Positions 23,401 through 34,339 of a stretch of DNA of 64,000 nt are shown one piece after another (positions within the stretch are counted from its first letter, which is position 1; the number at the start of each line of letters is the position of its first letter). The notes under the pieces are model-generated. The model was not told where the DNA came from. It searched no databases and saw nothing but the letters and a program-made list of their open reading frames with translations. This stretch comes from Carnegiea gigantea (Eukaryota > Streptophyta > Magnoliopsida > Caryophyllales > Cactaceae), in the NCBI GenBank assembly GCA_029747015.1, contig JAKOGI010003037.1:1-64000 (forward strand). Direction: 5' to 3'. The translations under genes were made by a program, and so were the position numbers.

Positions 23401-23671
23401 ACCCCTTCCAAGTTTGAGGACAAACTCCCATTCACCCAGGGAGAATGATGGAGACCATCAAGCCCACTCTCCTACGCTCCTTTCTCAGCTCAAGGAAGAC
23501 CCTACTAAGCTCAAGGGGGTCAAGGAAGTGGCTAAACTTTGCAGAACAATCATGGAAATGTCCGACGAGTTGGCACCGGATTCATTCAATCATAACCCGG
23601 TCTTTGTTACTTGTTTTGTGCAAGATTTGGTGGACCCACGGCTTGAGGGCCCACATAATATTTTAGCCTAA
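20403..23671 (+). pseudogene. pol: Protease-RT-RNase H-integrase of D, five lesions
   Basis: Continues the D frame after the solo LTR. It holds the protease end ([16 protein letters not shown]) and RT with the active site changed to YFDNILVYS (near 21381-21407), where the family has YFDDILVYS. RNase H ([17 protein letters not shown]) follows, then the integrase HHCC region near 22350-22500 and a DDE core ([24 protein letters not shown]). Lesions: stop TAA at 21442-21444 (CAA in B), 1-bp loss near 22185, stop TGA at 22803-22805, 1-bp loss near 23250, plus the RT change. The integrase tail crosses into the 3' LTR and stops at 23669-23671. It cannot encode a working Pol. Confidence 0.92.
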
Positions 23672-24559
23672 GATGTTAGCTTTCTAATAAGTCCAACCAT
23701 GCTTAAATTGGATCTCATTTGGTTGGGCAACAAGAGACCTCAAAGGCCCAATGTCCAGGCACAGGCCAGTCTGAGCAGTCTTCATAGTTTGGGCCATAAC
23801 TTTAAAACGGCTGGTCCAAATTGGGCAAACGTGTGCTTCTTGGAAACTAGACATCCAGGGCTTTCCAACAAGCTCACAATCACGCAATTTGGCCCAGTAA
23901 ATCGCGAGATATGGCCGTCCAAAGTCAGAGCTGCTGCAAGGGTGTGAGTGCATTAAAGAAGGAGGATGTTTGGTGTTCCCATTCGGTTCATGAACCTTTT
24001 CAGCTGCATTTGGACGTGAGACCCTTCTTATACCAGGGGGTTAATGTAATTTATGCAGCCAAGGAGTTGTGGCATCTCAAGGAACTCATCTTTTCCCCTT
24101 CCCCTTGATTATTTGTAACCGACACATTAATGTGTCCTTTGGTGTGCCCTATGTTTATTTCTTGTAACTTATGCCCTTTCATTTGTGTTGTTCTCTACTA
24201 TAAAAGGGGCTAGGTGTGTGGGTTGAGGGATCATCAGCTTGTACTCCAATTTCAAAGTAATACTAAGCCTTTGAGTGTTCTCTAGTGTGCTTGCTTGAAA
24301 TCCTAGTTCTATATCTTAAGGTTGGCTACCTTAAGTGGTGCTCTAGGTTCTTTTTGCTCTCCTAGGTGGTGAATCTTCTATATCCTAGATTGGGTAAAAA
24401 GAATAGCCCAAGACTAAGGCTTGCGTGGCTCCCAAGTGGGATTATCTCAAACCAAAGTCTTGATTTATCCTCCCTTCACCTTTACCTTTGCTCCTTCATC
24501 ACCCCCACATCCTACCCTTATTCTTTGAATTTGGTCACTTTGGACTCTCATATACATCA
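23446..24559 (+). repeat. 3' LTR of D, 1114 bp
   Basis: Preceded by a purine-rich tract (GGGAGAA) at about 23439-23445. It ends ATATACATCA, followed by the right target duplication AAAAC. The integrase frame reads 226 bp into it. Confidence 0.95.
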
Positions 24560-24564
24560 AAAAC

Positions 24565-25166
24565 AATTGGCTAAAAAGCTGCTGGTATTCGTCCAGCATG
24601 TCTTCAAGCCTAGGTATGGGATACTTGTACTTGATTGTGATCTTGTTAATGGCTCTGCTATCCACTCACATACGTGTTCCACCATTCTTCTTAGGGACCA
24701 AAAGAGCAGGCATGGCACAAAGACTTAAGGGCTCACGGATTAAGCCCTTAGACTTCAATTCTTCAACTTTCCGTTGTATTTCCATGATGTCTTTTTGATT
24801 CATCCTATAAGATGGCTTATTAGGTAGGATGGAACAAGGAATGAGATCAATGTGGTGTTGGATATCTCTTTTAGGAGGCAAACCCGTGGGTATCTCCTCA
24901 TGAAACAAGTGATAGAAGTTTTGTATGAGTGTTTTGGCTACGGGATGAGTGGATAAAGGGTTTGCTGGTTCTTCTTGAATGCTTGAAATCCAGTCTCTAA
25001 AGCCCTTGAATTCATGCTGGGAGGCCTTTAACAATGGCTCACTAACAGTCAGTAGCAAATCAGAATGACTTGGTTTGTTTTAAGGTTTGATTTCATGGAG
25101 TTTGATGGGGATAAAGGGGCTAGAGTGATTTTCTTACCATCCTTAGTAAAGGAGTAAGTATTCAAG
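24565..25166 (-). pseudogene. Remnant E: protease-RT fragment
   Basis: Bases 24565-24582 look like the end of the F array copy. From 24583 the minus strand encodes a polyprotein piece: the protease-RT linker (ASQHEFKGFRDWI), [20 protein letters not shown] and RT start ([11 protein letters not shown]). The cysteine codon of MCVDSRAIN is a TGA near 24663. The fragment is cut on the right by LTR H (left duplication TCAAG, 25162-25166) and ends on the left within RT ([11 protein letters not shown]). It is closest to the A and H families. Confidence 0.82.
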
Positions 25167-26293
25167 TGATGTATCCTCAAGGGGAAACCAAGAGGATGGG
25201 GAAATAGAAGAAGATTGTAAAAAAAAGCAAGACAACTTTGAATTCACAAACTCACCCTTGATTGTGGATAGCAAACCGGAACTAACACCTACCTTGGATA
25301 CAGAAACACCACCAAGGAATGATGTTAGGGCCCTTAACAACCTCTTGGATACAGAATCACCACCAAGAGCGGGAGTTAAGACTCTTACTAGATCACCACT
25401 CAACCCGGCCAAAGGAAGAGATAAGCTAGAAGAGAGTTTGGGAGTTCAAAGGAGCAAAGCTCAACTTCATTCAATATTCTTCAGCATTGTGCCCGACCAA
25501 AGGGAGCCTTAGAGGCTTAATACAAGGCTTTCAAAATTCAAAACATAGGCCCTAGGCTACATCACAAGCTAAACTAGGCAAAAATACAAAGATCAAATCA
25601 AAACATAAAAGGGTAGATGCATCCTCCTCTTGACAACTCTTCAATGCTGATCTTGAGGATGATGTGCCGACTTAGAGGCCAAGGAAAGCTTCATTTGAAG
25701 CTAAGTACTCTTCAAGATGACTCTTGCAAGTGGCTAAGCATAGATTAGAGAAAAAATCACCTCAATTCTCTCTCCTTGTACCCGGCTGCCATAGCCCAGA
25801 TAAAAGGGTGTTTTATTCCTTATTTTGGTGGTTAATAGCTCCTCATGTGTGTAATTTGGCTGAGGTTTTTTATGGCCACTTGATAATATTTTTAAAGTAC
25901 TTTCAAACCATAAAAGTTTCAAACCCAATGGACGAAAAATGGGCCATCAAACCGCCACTTGTTTCGGATGTGTCCAGTTCAGTGCCAGGTTGGAGTTGCT
26001 AACTTTGTTTGATGATTTGAGGTGTCAAATGATCTCCAAATGACTTGTAAGAGGTCTTGATGGAAAGAGCACATCTTGAACTTAAACTTAGGCTTCCTAC
26101 AACCCCATTTTAGCCCCAGGAAGATTAGAAAATAACGTGCACAAAACCGGGTTTATGCACGGCTGAAATTCCAGTCTTGACAAAATAATTCGCTTGCTCA
26201 CCTAGGCTGATTTCTTATATCTTGGACATGAGACTTGGACTTTTTGGGCTTCCTTGATGGCCTTGGAGCATGATAGGAGATGGACCTCCATCA
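25167..26293 (-). repeat. 3' LTR of H, 1127 bp
   Basis: Sense start TGATGGAGGTCC and sense end GGATACATCA. The polypurine tract lies at 26294-26304 (plus strand TCCTCCCCTTG). The same LTR start appears in the opposite orientation at 63812. The integrase frame extends about 79 bp into it. Confidence 0.9.
25282..25369 (-). promoter_or_regulatory. Leader hairpins of H LTR
   Basis: Hairpin 2 (25342-25369): stem CTCTTGG/CCAAGAG, sense loop TGGTGATTCTGTAT. Hairpin 3 (25292-25317): stem CCTTGG/CCAAGG, loop TGGTGTTTCTGTAT, outer stem CTAACA/TGTTAG. The linker between them contains GGGCCCT. Hairpin 1 is degenerate in this copy. Confidence 0.75.
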
Positions 26294-29200
26294 TCCTCCC
26301 CTTGTTGAAGAGAATTTGCCCTCAAATTGGTAAGATGATCATCCTCCTCATAAGGGCTAAGGTCGGCTACATTGAAAGTGGCCGAAACTCCATACTCACC
26401 GGGCAAGTTTATCTTGTAAGCATTGTCATTGATGCGCTCTAACACTTCAAAGGGGCCATCGGCTCTTGGCATCAACTTGCTCTTCCTCTTAGAAGGAAAC
26501 CGTTCCTTCCTCAAATGAATCCATACCAAATCACCGGGGTGGAGCACCGTCTTCTTTCTATACTTGTTGGCATGGTCCTTGTATGATGCATTTGCCTTCT
26601 CAATCTTGGCCCTCACGGTTTCATGGAGCTTTTGGATCTCTTCCACTCGTTTGCCAGCCTCCATGTGAGGCTTTTCATTCATCTCCCTTGGGATAAGATC
26701 AAGGGGACTCAAAGGATCCAACCCATAAACTACCTTAAATGGAGATAAACCCGTGGCCTTGCTAGGTGTTTTGTTAAAGGCGAACTCAGCATGTGGCAAG
26801 GCTAAGTCCCAAGCTTTGACGTTGGACCTTACTAGCACTCTCAAAAGAGTTCCCAAAGTCCGGTTGGTGACTTCGGTTTGCCCATCCGTTTGAGGGTGGC
26901 ATGAAGTGCTATACTTGAGCTTGGTTCCCATCTTCTTCCAAAGTGTCACCTAAAAATGGCTAAGGAACTCGGTATCCCTATCCGAGACAATGGATCTAGG
27001 GATGCCATGTAGCCTTATCACTTCCTTGAAGTATAACTCGGCAATGTGGGTGGCATCATTGGTCTTGGTACAAGGTATGAAATGGGCCATCTTAGAGAAA
27101 CGATCAACAACCACAAAGATTGAATCTTTACCCCTTTGTGTCCTTGGAAGGCCAAGGACAAAGTCCATGCTTACATCTTCCCAAGGATGATTGGGAGTGG
27201 GCAAGGGAGTGTATAGGCCGTGGGGTAGGAGGTGGCTTTTGGCAACTTGGCAAGTTGCACATCTCTTCAATACATCTTGTACATCTTTGCTCATACTCGG
27301 CCAATAGTAATGTTCCCTTAGCATCATAAGGGTCTTGTTCTCTCCAAAGTGACCGGCTAGAGATCCACCATGAACCTCATATATGAGTAGCTCTCTTGTG
27401 CCACACTTAGGCACACATAATCTTGAGCCTTTGAACAAAAAGCCATCTTGGACAAGAAAGCCACCTTTGGGATGCCGAAGGCACTCCTTGTAGAGCTCTC
27501 CCAAATCTTCATCATTCTCATAAAGGGACTTTAAGTGCTAAAGCCAAGGATGCAAGCATCAAGTTGAAATAAAAGTAAGTGTCTTCTTGACAAGGCATCG
27601 GCTCCTTGGTTGAGCTTTCCGGACTTGTGCTTGATGGTGAAGTTGAAAGATTGGAGGCACTCCACCCACTGGGCATGCCGTGAGTTAAGCTTATGTTGCC
27701 CTTGAATGTATTTTAAAGCTTCATGATCCGAGTGCAAGATGAACTCACTAGCCACCAAGTAATGATTCCAATGCTCAAGGCACCTCACAATGGCATAGAA
27801 TTCCTTATCATAGGTTGAGTACTTCCTCCTTGAGTCACAAAGTTTCTCACTAAAAAAGGCTAAGGGCCGCCCCTCTTGAGTGAGAACTCCTCCAATGCCA
27901 AGTCCCGATGCATCACACTCTACTTCAAACACTTTATCAAAACAAGGTAAGGCAAGAACCGGTGCTTGGGTGAGCTTGCACTTGATGGTTTCAAAGGCTT
28001 CTTGAGCTTTGGGAGTCCACTTGAATGTTGTACCTTTGATAACCTCGGTCATAGAGGCCATAATAGTGCTAAAGTTTCTAATGAACCGCCTATAGAAGGA
28101 GGCAAGCCCATGGAAACTTTGCACATCATGGATGCTCTTTGGGGTTGGCCACGACCGAATTGCCTCTACTTTGCTCTCATCCACCTTGATGCCTTCACTT
28201 GTAACAATGTAACCAAGGAAGGTTACCTCATGAGTGAAAAATGTACACTTGTTGAGGTTACCATAAAGCTTTTCCTTCTCTAGAACCTTCATGACTTGAG
28301 TGAGATGTTGAAGGTGCTCTTCTTCATTCTTGCTATAGATTAGGATATCATCAAAATATACCACAACAAATTTTCCGATGAAAGGCCGAAACACTTGGTT
28401 CATGAGCCGCATAAATGTACTTGGAGCATTTGATAAACCGAATGACATAACTAGCCACTCATACAAGCCTCCTTTAGTCTTGAAGGCCGTTTTCCACTCA
28501 TCCCCTTCTCTAATGCGGATCTGGTAGTAACCACTCCTCAAATCCACCTTAGAGAACACACTAGAACCATATAACTCATCAAACATGTCTTCAAGGCGGG
28601 GAATTGGATATCTATACTTGATGGTTATCTTGTTGATTGCCCGACTATCAACACACATGCGCATACTTCCATCTTTCTTTGGTACAAGGAGGGCCGGAAC
28701 CGCACAAGGGCTCAAGCTCTCTCTAATCAACCCCTTGACCATAAGCTCATCAACTTGCCTTTGGATCTCCATGGTTTCTTTGGGGTTCGTTCGGTAAGCC
28801 GGTTTGTTTGGGAGGATGGAGCCGGGTATGAGATCAATGTGATGTTGGATGGTTCTTTGTGGAGGCAAGCCGGGGGGTATTTCTTCCGGAAAGACATGGC
28901 TAAATTGTTCAAGGAAGGAAAGGGCTAGGGGGTGTGATGGTGTGAGGGTTTCGGACTCTTCAAGGGTGGCTAGAATCCACTCCTTAAAGGCCTTGAATTC
29001 ATGGTGAGAGCCTTAAGGAGAGGCTCACTCACGGCTAAGAGCATGTCCGAATGGTCATGGCTTGGTTGGGGCTTGCTTTTGTGGAGTTGGGAAGGGCTTA
29101 ATGGGGCAAGGGTGATCTTCCTCCCATCCTTGTGGAAGGTGTAGGTATTCAAATAGCCATCATGCATAACTTTCCGATCAAACAACGAAGGTCTACCCAA

Positions 29201-29377
29201 CAAGAGGTGACATGCATCCATGGGGATGATATCACACCACAATTCATCATGGTAATGCTTTCCAATTGAAAATAAGATCAAACATCTTGAATTAACTTGC
29301 AACCCCTTACCTTGATTTAGCCATTGAATGTTGTAGGGGTGAGGATGAGCTGAAGCTTGAAGACCAAGCTTCTCCAC
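26215..29377 (-). pseudogene. pol: Protease-RT-RNase H-integrase of H, broken
   Basis: Starts within protease (MEKLGLQASAHPHPYNIQW), with LLGRPSLFDRKVMHDG near 29190. RT carries an intact YFDDILIYS near 28340-28365; RNase H carries FEVECDAS and LHSDHEALK. Integrase has the zinc-binding region (CRHPKGG onward, 27470-27250) and DDE core ([25 protein letters not shown]). Lesions: a 1-bp loss near 29012, a stop between RNase H and integrase near 27531-27533, and TAG for a tryptophan at 26950-26952. The tail is [17 protein letters not shown] and stops inside the LTR at 26215. Confidence 0.88.
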
Positions 29378-29395
29378 TGATGTATCCTCAAGGGG
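29378..29395 (-). repeat. 18-bp H-LTR end stub at a rearrangement junction
   Basis: TGATGTATCCTCAAGGGG is identical to the first 18 bp of the LTR at 25167. On its left lies minus-strand protease of H; on its right, plus-strand gag of element B with no LTR or leader. It marks a breakpoint rather than an intact insertion. Confidence 0.75.
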
Positions 29396-32300
29396 GACTT
29401 AGGCCAAAATGAAAGAAAAGCTTAAGGCCAAGTTTCTTCCCTCTCACTATGTGCAAGACAATTATCTCAAGCTCCATCGACTCAAGCAAGGATCCAAGAG
29501 TGTGGAAGAATACACTCGGGAGTTTGAACAACTCCTACTCAAATGTGATTTGAAAGAAGACGACTCACAAACCTTGGTAAGATACTTGACCGGTCTTGAT
29601 GAGTCCATTGCTCATGTAATTGAGTTGCAACCCTATTCATCCCTAGATGACTTGAGTTCTCTAGCCTATAAGGTAGAGCAACAAAAGAAATCTAAGGGAA
29701 AGAGCATCTTGTCCAAACCTCTTTCTCGTCCCCACTCCACACAAAGACCTCCCTACTACCCTCCTAGACCTCAAAACCCTCCACAAGCCAAAAACACCAC
29801 TCCAACCCCTACTAAGCCCTCCACACAAGAGCCCAAATCCAAGGACAAGGTTCGATGTTTTCGTTGCCAAGGAATGGGACACTATGCCTCAGAGTGTCCA
29901 AACAAAAGGATTGTTTCCTTAGCAAAATATCAAGAAGCATGTGAAGAACATGCATATGAAGAAGAAGAAGGAGAACATTTTGAAGAAAGAAGCTTGGAAG
30001 AAGTTGAAGAAGGCCCCGATGAAGGAGAATTGCTAGTCATCCGCCGGGCATTGAGTGGATTTGCCACTCAAGAAGACATGGAGCAAAGAGAAGCTATATT
30101 CCACACAAGGTGTACCGTGGGAAACAAGGTATGCTCCCTCATTATTGATGGTGGAAGTTGTGCCAATGTTGCTTCCAAGACTATGGTTGATAAGCTCAAG
30201 CTGCAAGTCTCTCCTCGCCCCAATCCTTACACCATTCAATGGTTGAACCAAGGCAAGGGTTTGCAAATCACTCACCGATGTCTTGTTTCTTTTTCAATTG
30301 GGAAAAATTATAAGGATGAGATATGGTGTGACATTGTCCCTATGGATGCTTGTCATATTTTGTTGGGTAGACCGTGGCTATTTGATAGAAGTGTCATCCA
30401 TGATGGCCGGATGAACACTTATTCTTTCCAAAAAGACCACAAAAAGATTACCCTTACTCCTCTCAAAATTCCCTCCACCACTAGACCCAAAGACAATCCT
30501 CATTTGGATGTCTTCCTCACCACTCTCCTCAAATCCGAGCACCATGAATTTGAGTCTTTCAAAGACTTGATTCTTCTACAAGAGGAACCTAAGCCACCAT
30601 CTCCCACACATCCACTACTCACCCCTCTCCTTCAAACCTACCATCATGTCTTTCCACAAGAGATCCCACATGGCCTTCCCCCTCCTAGATCCATCCAACA
30701 CAAGATAGACCTCATTCCCGGTTCCGTTCTTCCCAACAAGCCGGCCTACGGATGTCTCCTAGTGAAACTCAAGAAATCCAAAGACAAGTAGATGACCTCT
30801 TGTCCAAGGGTTTAATTCGGGAGAGTTTGAGTCCATGTGCCGTGCCTGCCCTCCTTGTTCCTAAAAAGGACGGTAGCATGCGCATGTGTGTGGATAGCCG
30901 GACTATTAACAAAATCACTATCAAGTACCGGTATCCTATTCCAAGATTGGAAGATCTACTTGATGAACTCCATGGAGCCGCTATCTTTTCCAAGATTGAT
31001 TTACGAAATGGCTACTATCAAATCCGGATCTTTGAAGGTGATGAATGGAAAACCGCCTTTAAGACTAAAGGAGGTTTGTATGAGTGGCTTGTGATGCCAT
31101 TTGGGCTTACTAATGCCCCCAGCACTTTCATGAGGCTTATGAACCAAGTTCTAAAGCCCCTCATTGGCATTTATGTTGTTGTCTACTTTGATGATATTTT
31201 GGTCTATAGCAAGACCGAAGAAGAGCATGCCCAACACTTGCAACAAGTTTTGGAGATCCTTTCTCAAAAGCAACTCTATGGCAATATGGAGAAATGTTAT
31301 TTCTTCACCCCTCAAGTGGTATTCTTGGGTTTCATTGTGTCCGCCCAAGGTCTTCAAGTTGATGATAGTAAGATCGAGGCTATCCAAGAATGGCCTACTC
31401 CTACATCTATCACTCAAGTAAGGAGTTTCCATGGCCTAGCATCATTTTACCGGAGATTCATCCGAAATTTCAGCACCATTGTGGCTCCTATGACCGAGGT
31501 AATTAAAGGCAAAGAATTTTTTTGGAACAAGCAAGCACAACAAGCCTTTGAAGAGATCAAGAAGAAACACACTAGTGCTCCCGTCCTAGCCTTGCCCGAT
31601 TTTGCCAAAGTTTTTGAAGTTGAATGTGATGCATCCGGGGTAGGAATTGGAGCTGTCCTATCTCAAGAGAAGAGACCCATTGCCTTCTTTAGTGAGAAGC
31701 TCAACGATGCCAAGAAGAAGTACTCCACCTACGACAAGGAGTTTTATGCTATCATTAGAGCATTGGAGCATTGGCGTCATTATCTTATTGGAGGAGAATT
31801 CATTCTCCATTCTGATCAGAGGCTCTCAAGTACATTCAAGGACAACACAAACTCAGCCCTAGACATGCTAAATGGGTAGAGTATCTTCAATCCTTCCATT
31901 TCACCATCCAATATAAGGCGGGGACTCTCAACAAAGGAGCCGATGCACTCTCTCGTAGGTACTTGTTACTCTCCATTTTGAGTACTAAAGTACTTGGTTT
32001 TGAGATTGTGAAAGACTTGTACTCCAAAGATGATGATTTCAAGGATATTTTTGAGAAGTGTTCTAAGCACCCTCATGGGTTGTTTCACTTAGAAGATGGG
32101 TTCCTATTTAAAGGCTCACGCCTTTGCATTCCTCAATGCGGATTTAGAGAGCTCCTTATCCAAGAGCTACATGGAGGAGCCCTAGCCGGCCATTTCGGTG
32201 TAGAGAAGACAAGAGCAATGTTGAAGGAACACTACTATTGGCCAAAGCTGTCAAGAGATGTAGAGCATTTCATCAAAAGATGTTCTACTTGTCAAATGGC

Positions 32301-33457
32301 TAAGAGCCATGCGTTGCCCCAAGGCTTGTACTCCCCTCTTCTATTCCTCAAGCCCCTTGGGAAGATATTAGTTTGGACTTCATTACGGGTTTGCCTAGAA
32401 CCCAAAGGAACAAGGATTCCATTATAGTAGTTGTGGACCGATTTTTCAAGATGGCGCATTTCATCCCTTGCCACACTACTAATGATGCTACTCAAGTGGC
32501 TAACTTATACTTCAAGGAAATTGTGAGACTACATGGCATTCCTAAGAGTATGGTATCCGATCGTGACCCTAAGTTCTCACTTTGTGGCGTAAATTGGGTA
32601 CTCAACTCAAGTTTAGCACAACATGTCATCCCCAAACCGATGGACAAACTGAAGTCACTAATAGGACTTTGGGTACTTTACTACGAGTCCTTGTGAAGAA
32701 CCATTTGAAGAATTGGGATGAGTTATTGCCCCATGCCGAGTTTGCATTCAATCGAGTGCCTAGCAAGTCCACCCAACTCTCTCCTTTTCAAGTTGTCTAT
32801 GGCTATAATCCTAGGAGTCCGTTGAATCTTATTCCTATTCCCACTCCTACAAAACTTAGTTGGGAAGCCGAGAAACGAGCCAAGGAAATTCAAGAACTTC
32901 ATGCTCGCGTTCATGACAACATAGCCAAGGCTAATGAGAGAGCCATGCAAAGCGCCAACAAGCACCGGAAAGAGGTACATTTTCAGCCTGGAGACTTGGT
33001 TTGGATTCACCTGCGAAAGGAACGTTTTCCTTCTAAAAGAAAATCTAAGTTGATGCCTCGATCCGATGGGCCCTTTGAGATCCTTGAGAAGGTTGGGCCT
33101 AATGCTTACAAGGTTGATCTTCCCGGAGATTATGGAGTTTCAGCTACATTCAATGTCTCCGACCTTAGCCCCTATTTCACTGATGAGCCCCTTCCTAGTT
33201 TGAGGGCAAACTTTCACTCACCCGGGGGGAATGATGGAGACCATCATGAACGGCCCAAAGACCATCAAGCCCAGCCCAAGGAAGACCCAGTCAACCTTCA
33301 AGAAGTCAAAGACATGGCAAAACTCTGTAGAAAAGTTTTATTCCTTTCGGAAGAATTAGTGCCCGATTCGTCCCTGCGGAAGGTAATTTCTGTGGCAACT
33401 TTTGGACAAGCTCAAGTAGACCCACACCTTGAGGGCCCATATGCTTTGGAAGCTTAA
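29396..33457 (+). pseudogene. gag-pol: Gag-Pol of B, truncated with four frame breaks
   Basis: Begins in the capsid region, where the tryptophan codon of the family motif is TAG (29399-29401). CCHC knuckle 29855-29896 (CFRCQGMGHYASEC), protease [10 protein letters not shown] near 30139-30168, [11 protein letters not shown] 31183-31209, RNase H FEVECDAS near 31612. Integrase has a zinc region 32140-32295 and DDE motifs [16 protein letters not shown] and DGQTEVTNR. Breaks: 1-bp loss near 30748 (FRPAYG..), 1-bp loss near 31819, 1-bp change near 32338, and loss of about 17 bp near 32577 between SDRDPKF and WRKLGTQ. The C-terminal tail is intact, crosses into the LTR and stops at 33455-33457. Confidence 0.9.
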
Positions 33458-34339
33458 GATTTCAGCTTTAAAATAAGCCCAAGTTTGCTTAATTTGGACG
33501 TCATTTGATTGGGCAAAATATCACTCAAAAGTACATTATTTTGATCCAGTCCAGTCTGAGATAGGTGCATTGTTTGGGCCATAACTTTTAAACTGCTTAT
33601 CCAAATTGAGCAAATGAGCCCATTCTGGAAAATAGACTTCCAGGGCTTTCCAGCAAGCCCAAGAACGCGTGTTTGGGCCGAGTATTCTGGAAGATATACT
33701 CTGTTGAAGTTGAGGCAGCTGCAAGGATTAATTCTGGGAAAGTGAAGAGTCTTTGGTTACATGTGTTTGTGTGGGTGATATTGTGCACGTTTTGGAGGCT
33801 TCTAGATAGAGATAATCAGCTGATAGAAATCCTAGAATATTCCTGGTAACCTCCCCCACCCCTTTTATGATGAGTCTTTTCATTTTACTTAGTCTTTTCA
33901 TTGGCTAGTTTTAATTGTTAGGAGTTGTTGAGTCTTTTGGTTGTCTTTTACTGAGCTTATAAAAGAGGAGGGGCGTGTGATGCTTGTCATTCAGATTGTA
34001 TGAGATTTCCAAAAGCAATACAAGTACTTTAAGTGTGTTTCTCAAAAGTGCATCTAAATTCCTAGTTCTATATCTTGAATTGTGGCAAATTCAAGTGGTG
34101 TTCTAGGTTCTCTATCTTCTCCATTGGAGTGATTTCTCGGTTAAGACAAGAGAATTAGCCCCAGATCAAGTCATTGAGTGGCTCTGTGAAGGATTATCTC
34201 AATTACAAGATCTTGTTCTATCCTTTTCTTGTGTGGTGAAGATCTTCTTCCATCTCATCCATCTTTCATTTTTCTTTTCACTTTGGTTTGTTTTGAGTTT
34301 GAGTTTGATTTGGATCACTTTCCACGCACACATACATCA
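33232..34339 (+). repeat. 3' LTR of B, 1108 bp, coding-start subtype
   Basis: Starts TGATGGAGACCATC after CCCGGGGGGAA and ends CATACATCA. TATAAAAG is at 33958-33965. Leader hairpin 1 is at 34061-34107 (outer CCTAG/CTAGG, inner CTTGAATT/AATTCAAG, then TGGTG). Compared with the three solo or interrupted B LTRs, its first 100-150 bp are different: they encode the integrase tail instead of starting with the 24-bp hairpin. Confidence 0.92.

Larger units (their letters stand above)
16551..24559 (+). mobile_element. Element D, CRM-like gypsy retrotransposon, TSD AAAAC
   Basis: Complete element: two 1114-bp LTRs, primer site, gag-pol, and target duplication AAAAC (16546-16550 and 24560-24564). Total 8009 bp, of which 1170 are a later solo B LTR and its duplication. 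It is inserted in F array copy 5. The coding region is dead, with two stops, two frameshifts, an altered RT active site and the LTR insertion. The two LTRs differ at several positions, so the insertion is older than inner element C. Confidence 0.96.
25167..29377 (-). mobile_element. Element H, 5'-truncated CRM-like element
   Basis: In sense: protease, RT, RNase H, integrase, polypurine tract, 3' LTR. Gag, primer site and 5' LTR are missing. At its right edge the protease start is joined to an 18-bp LTR-end stub (29378-29395). It is inserted into remnant E, with left flank TCAAG; the matching right duplication is lost. Confidence 0.88.
29396..34339 (+). mobile_element. Element B, 5'-truncated CRM-like retrotransposon
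   Basis: Plus-strand order: gag (from mid capsid), protease, RT, RNase H, integrase, polypurine tract (33221-33231), 3' LTR. The 5' LTR, leader and N-terminal gag are missing. It ends inside an A'-family LTR at 34339/34340. Several frameshifts make it inactive. Confidence 0.9.

Noticed and set aside
25258..25512. Open frame with repeated LDTE(S/T)PPR phrases
   Set aside because: The repeat comes from the two leader hairpins (loops TGGTG..TAT) read as protein in the antisense direction of the LTR.
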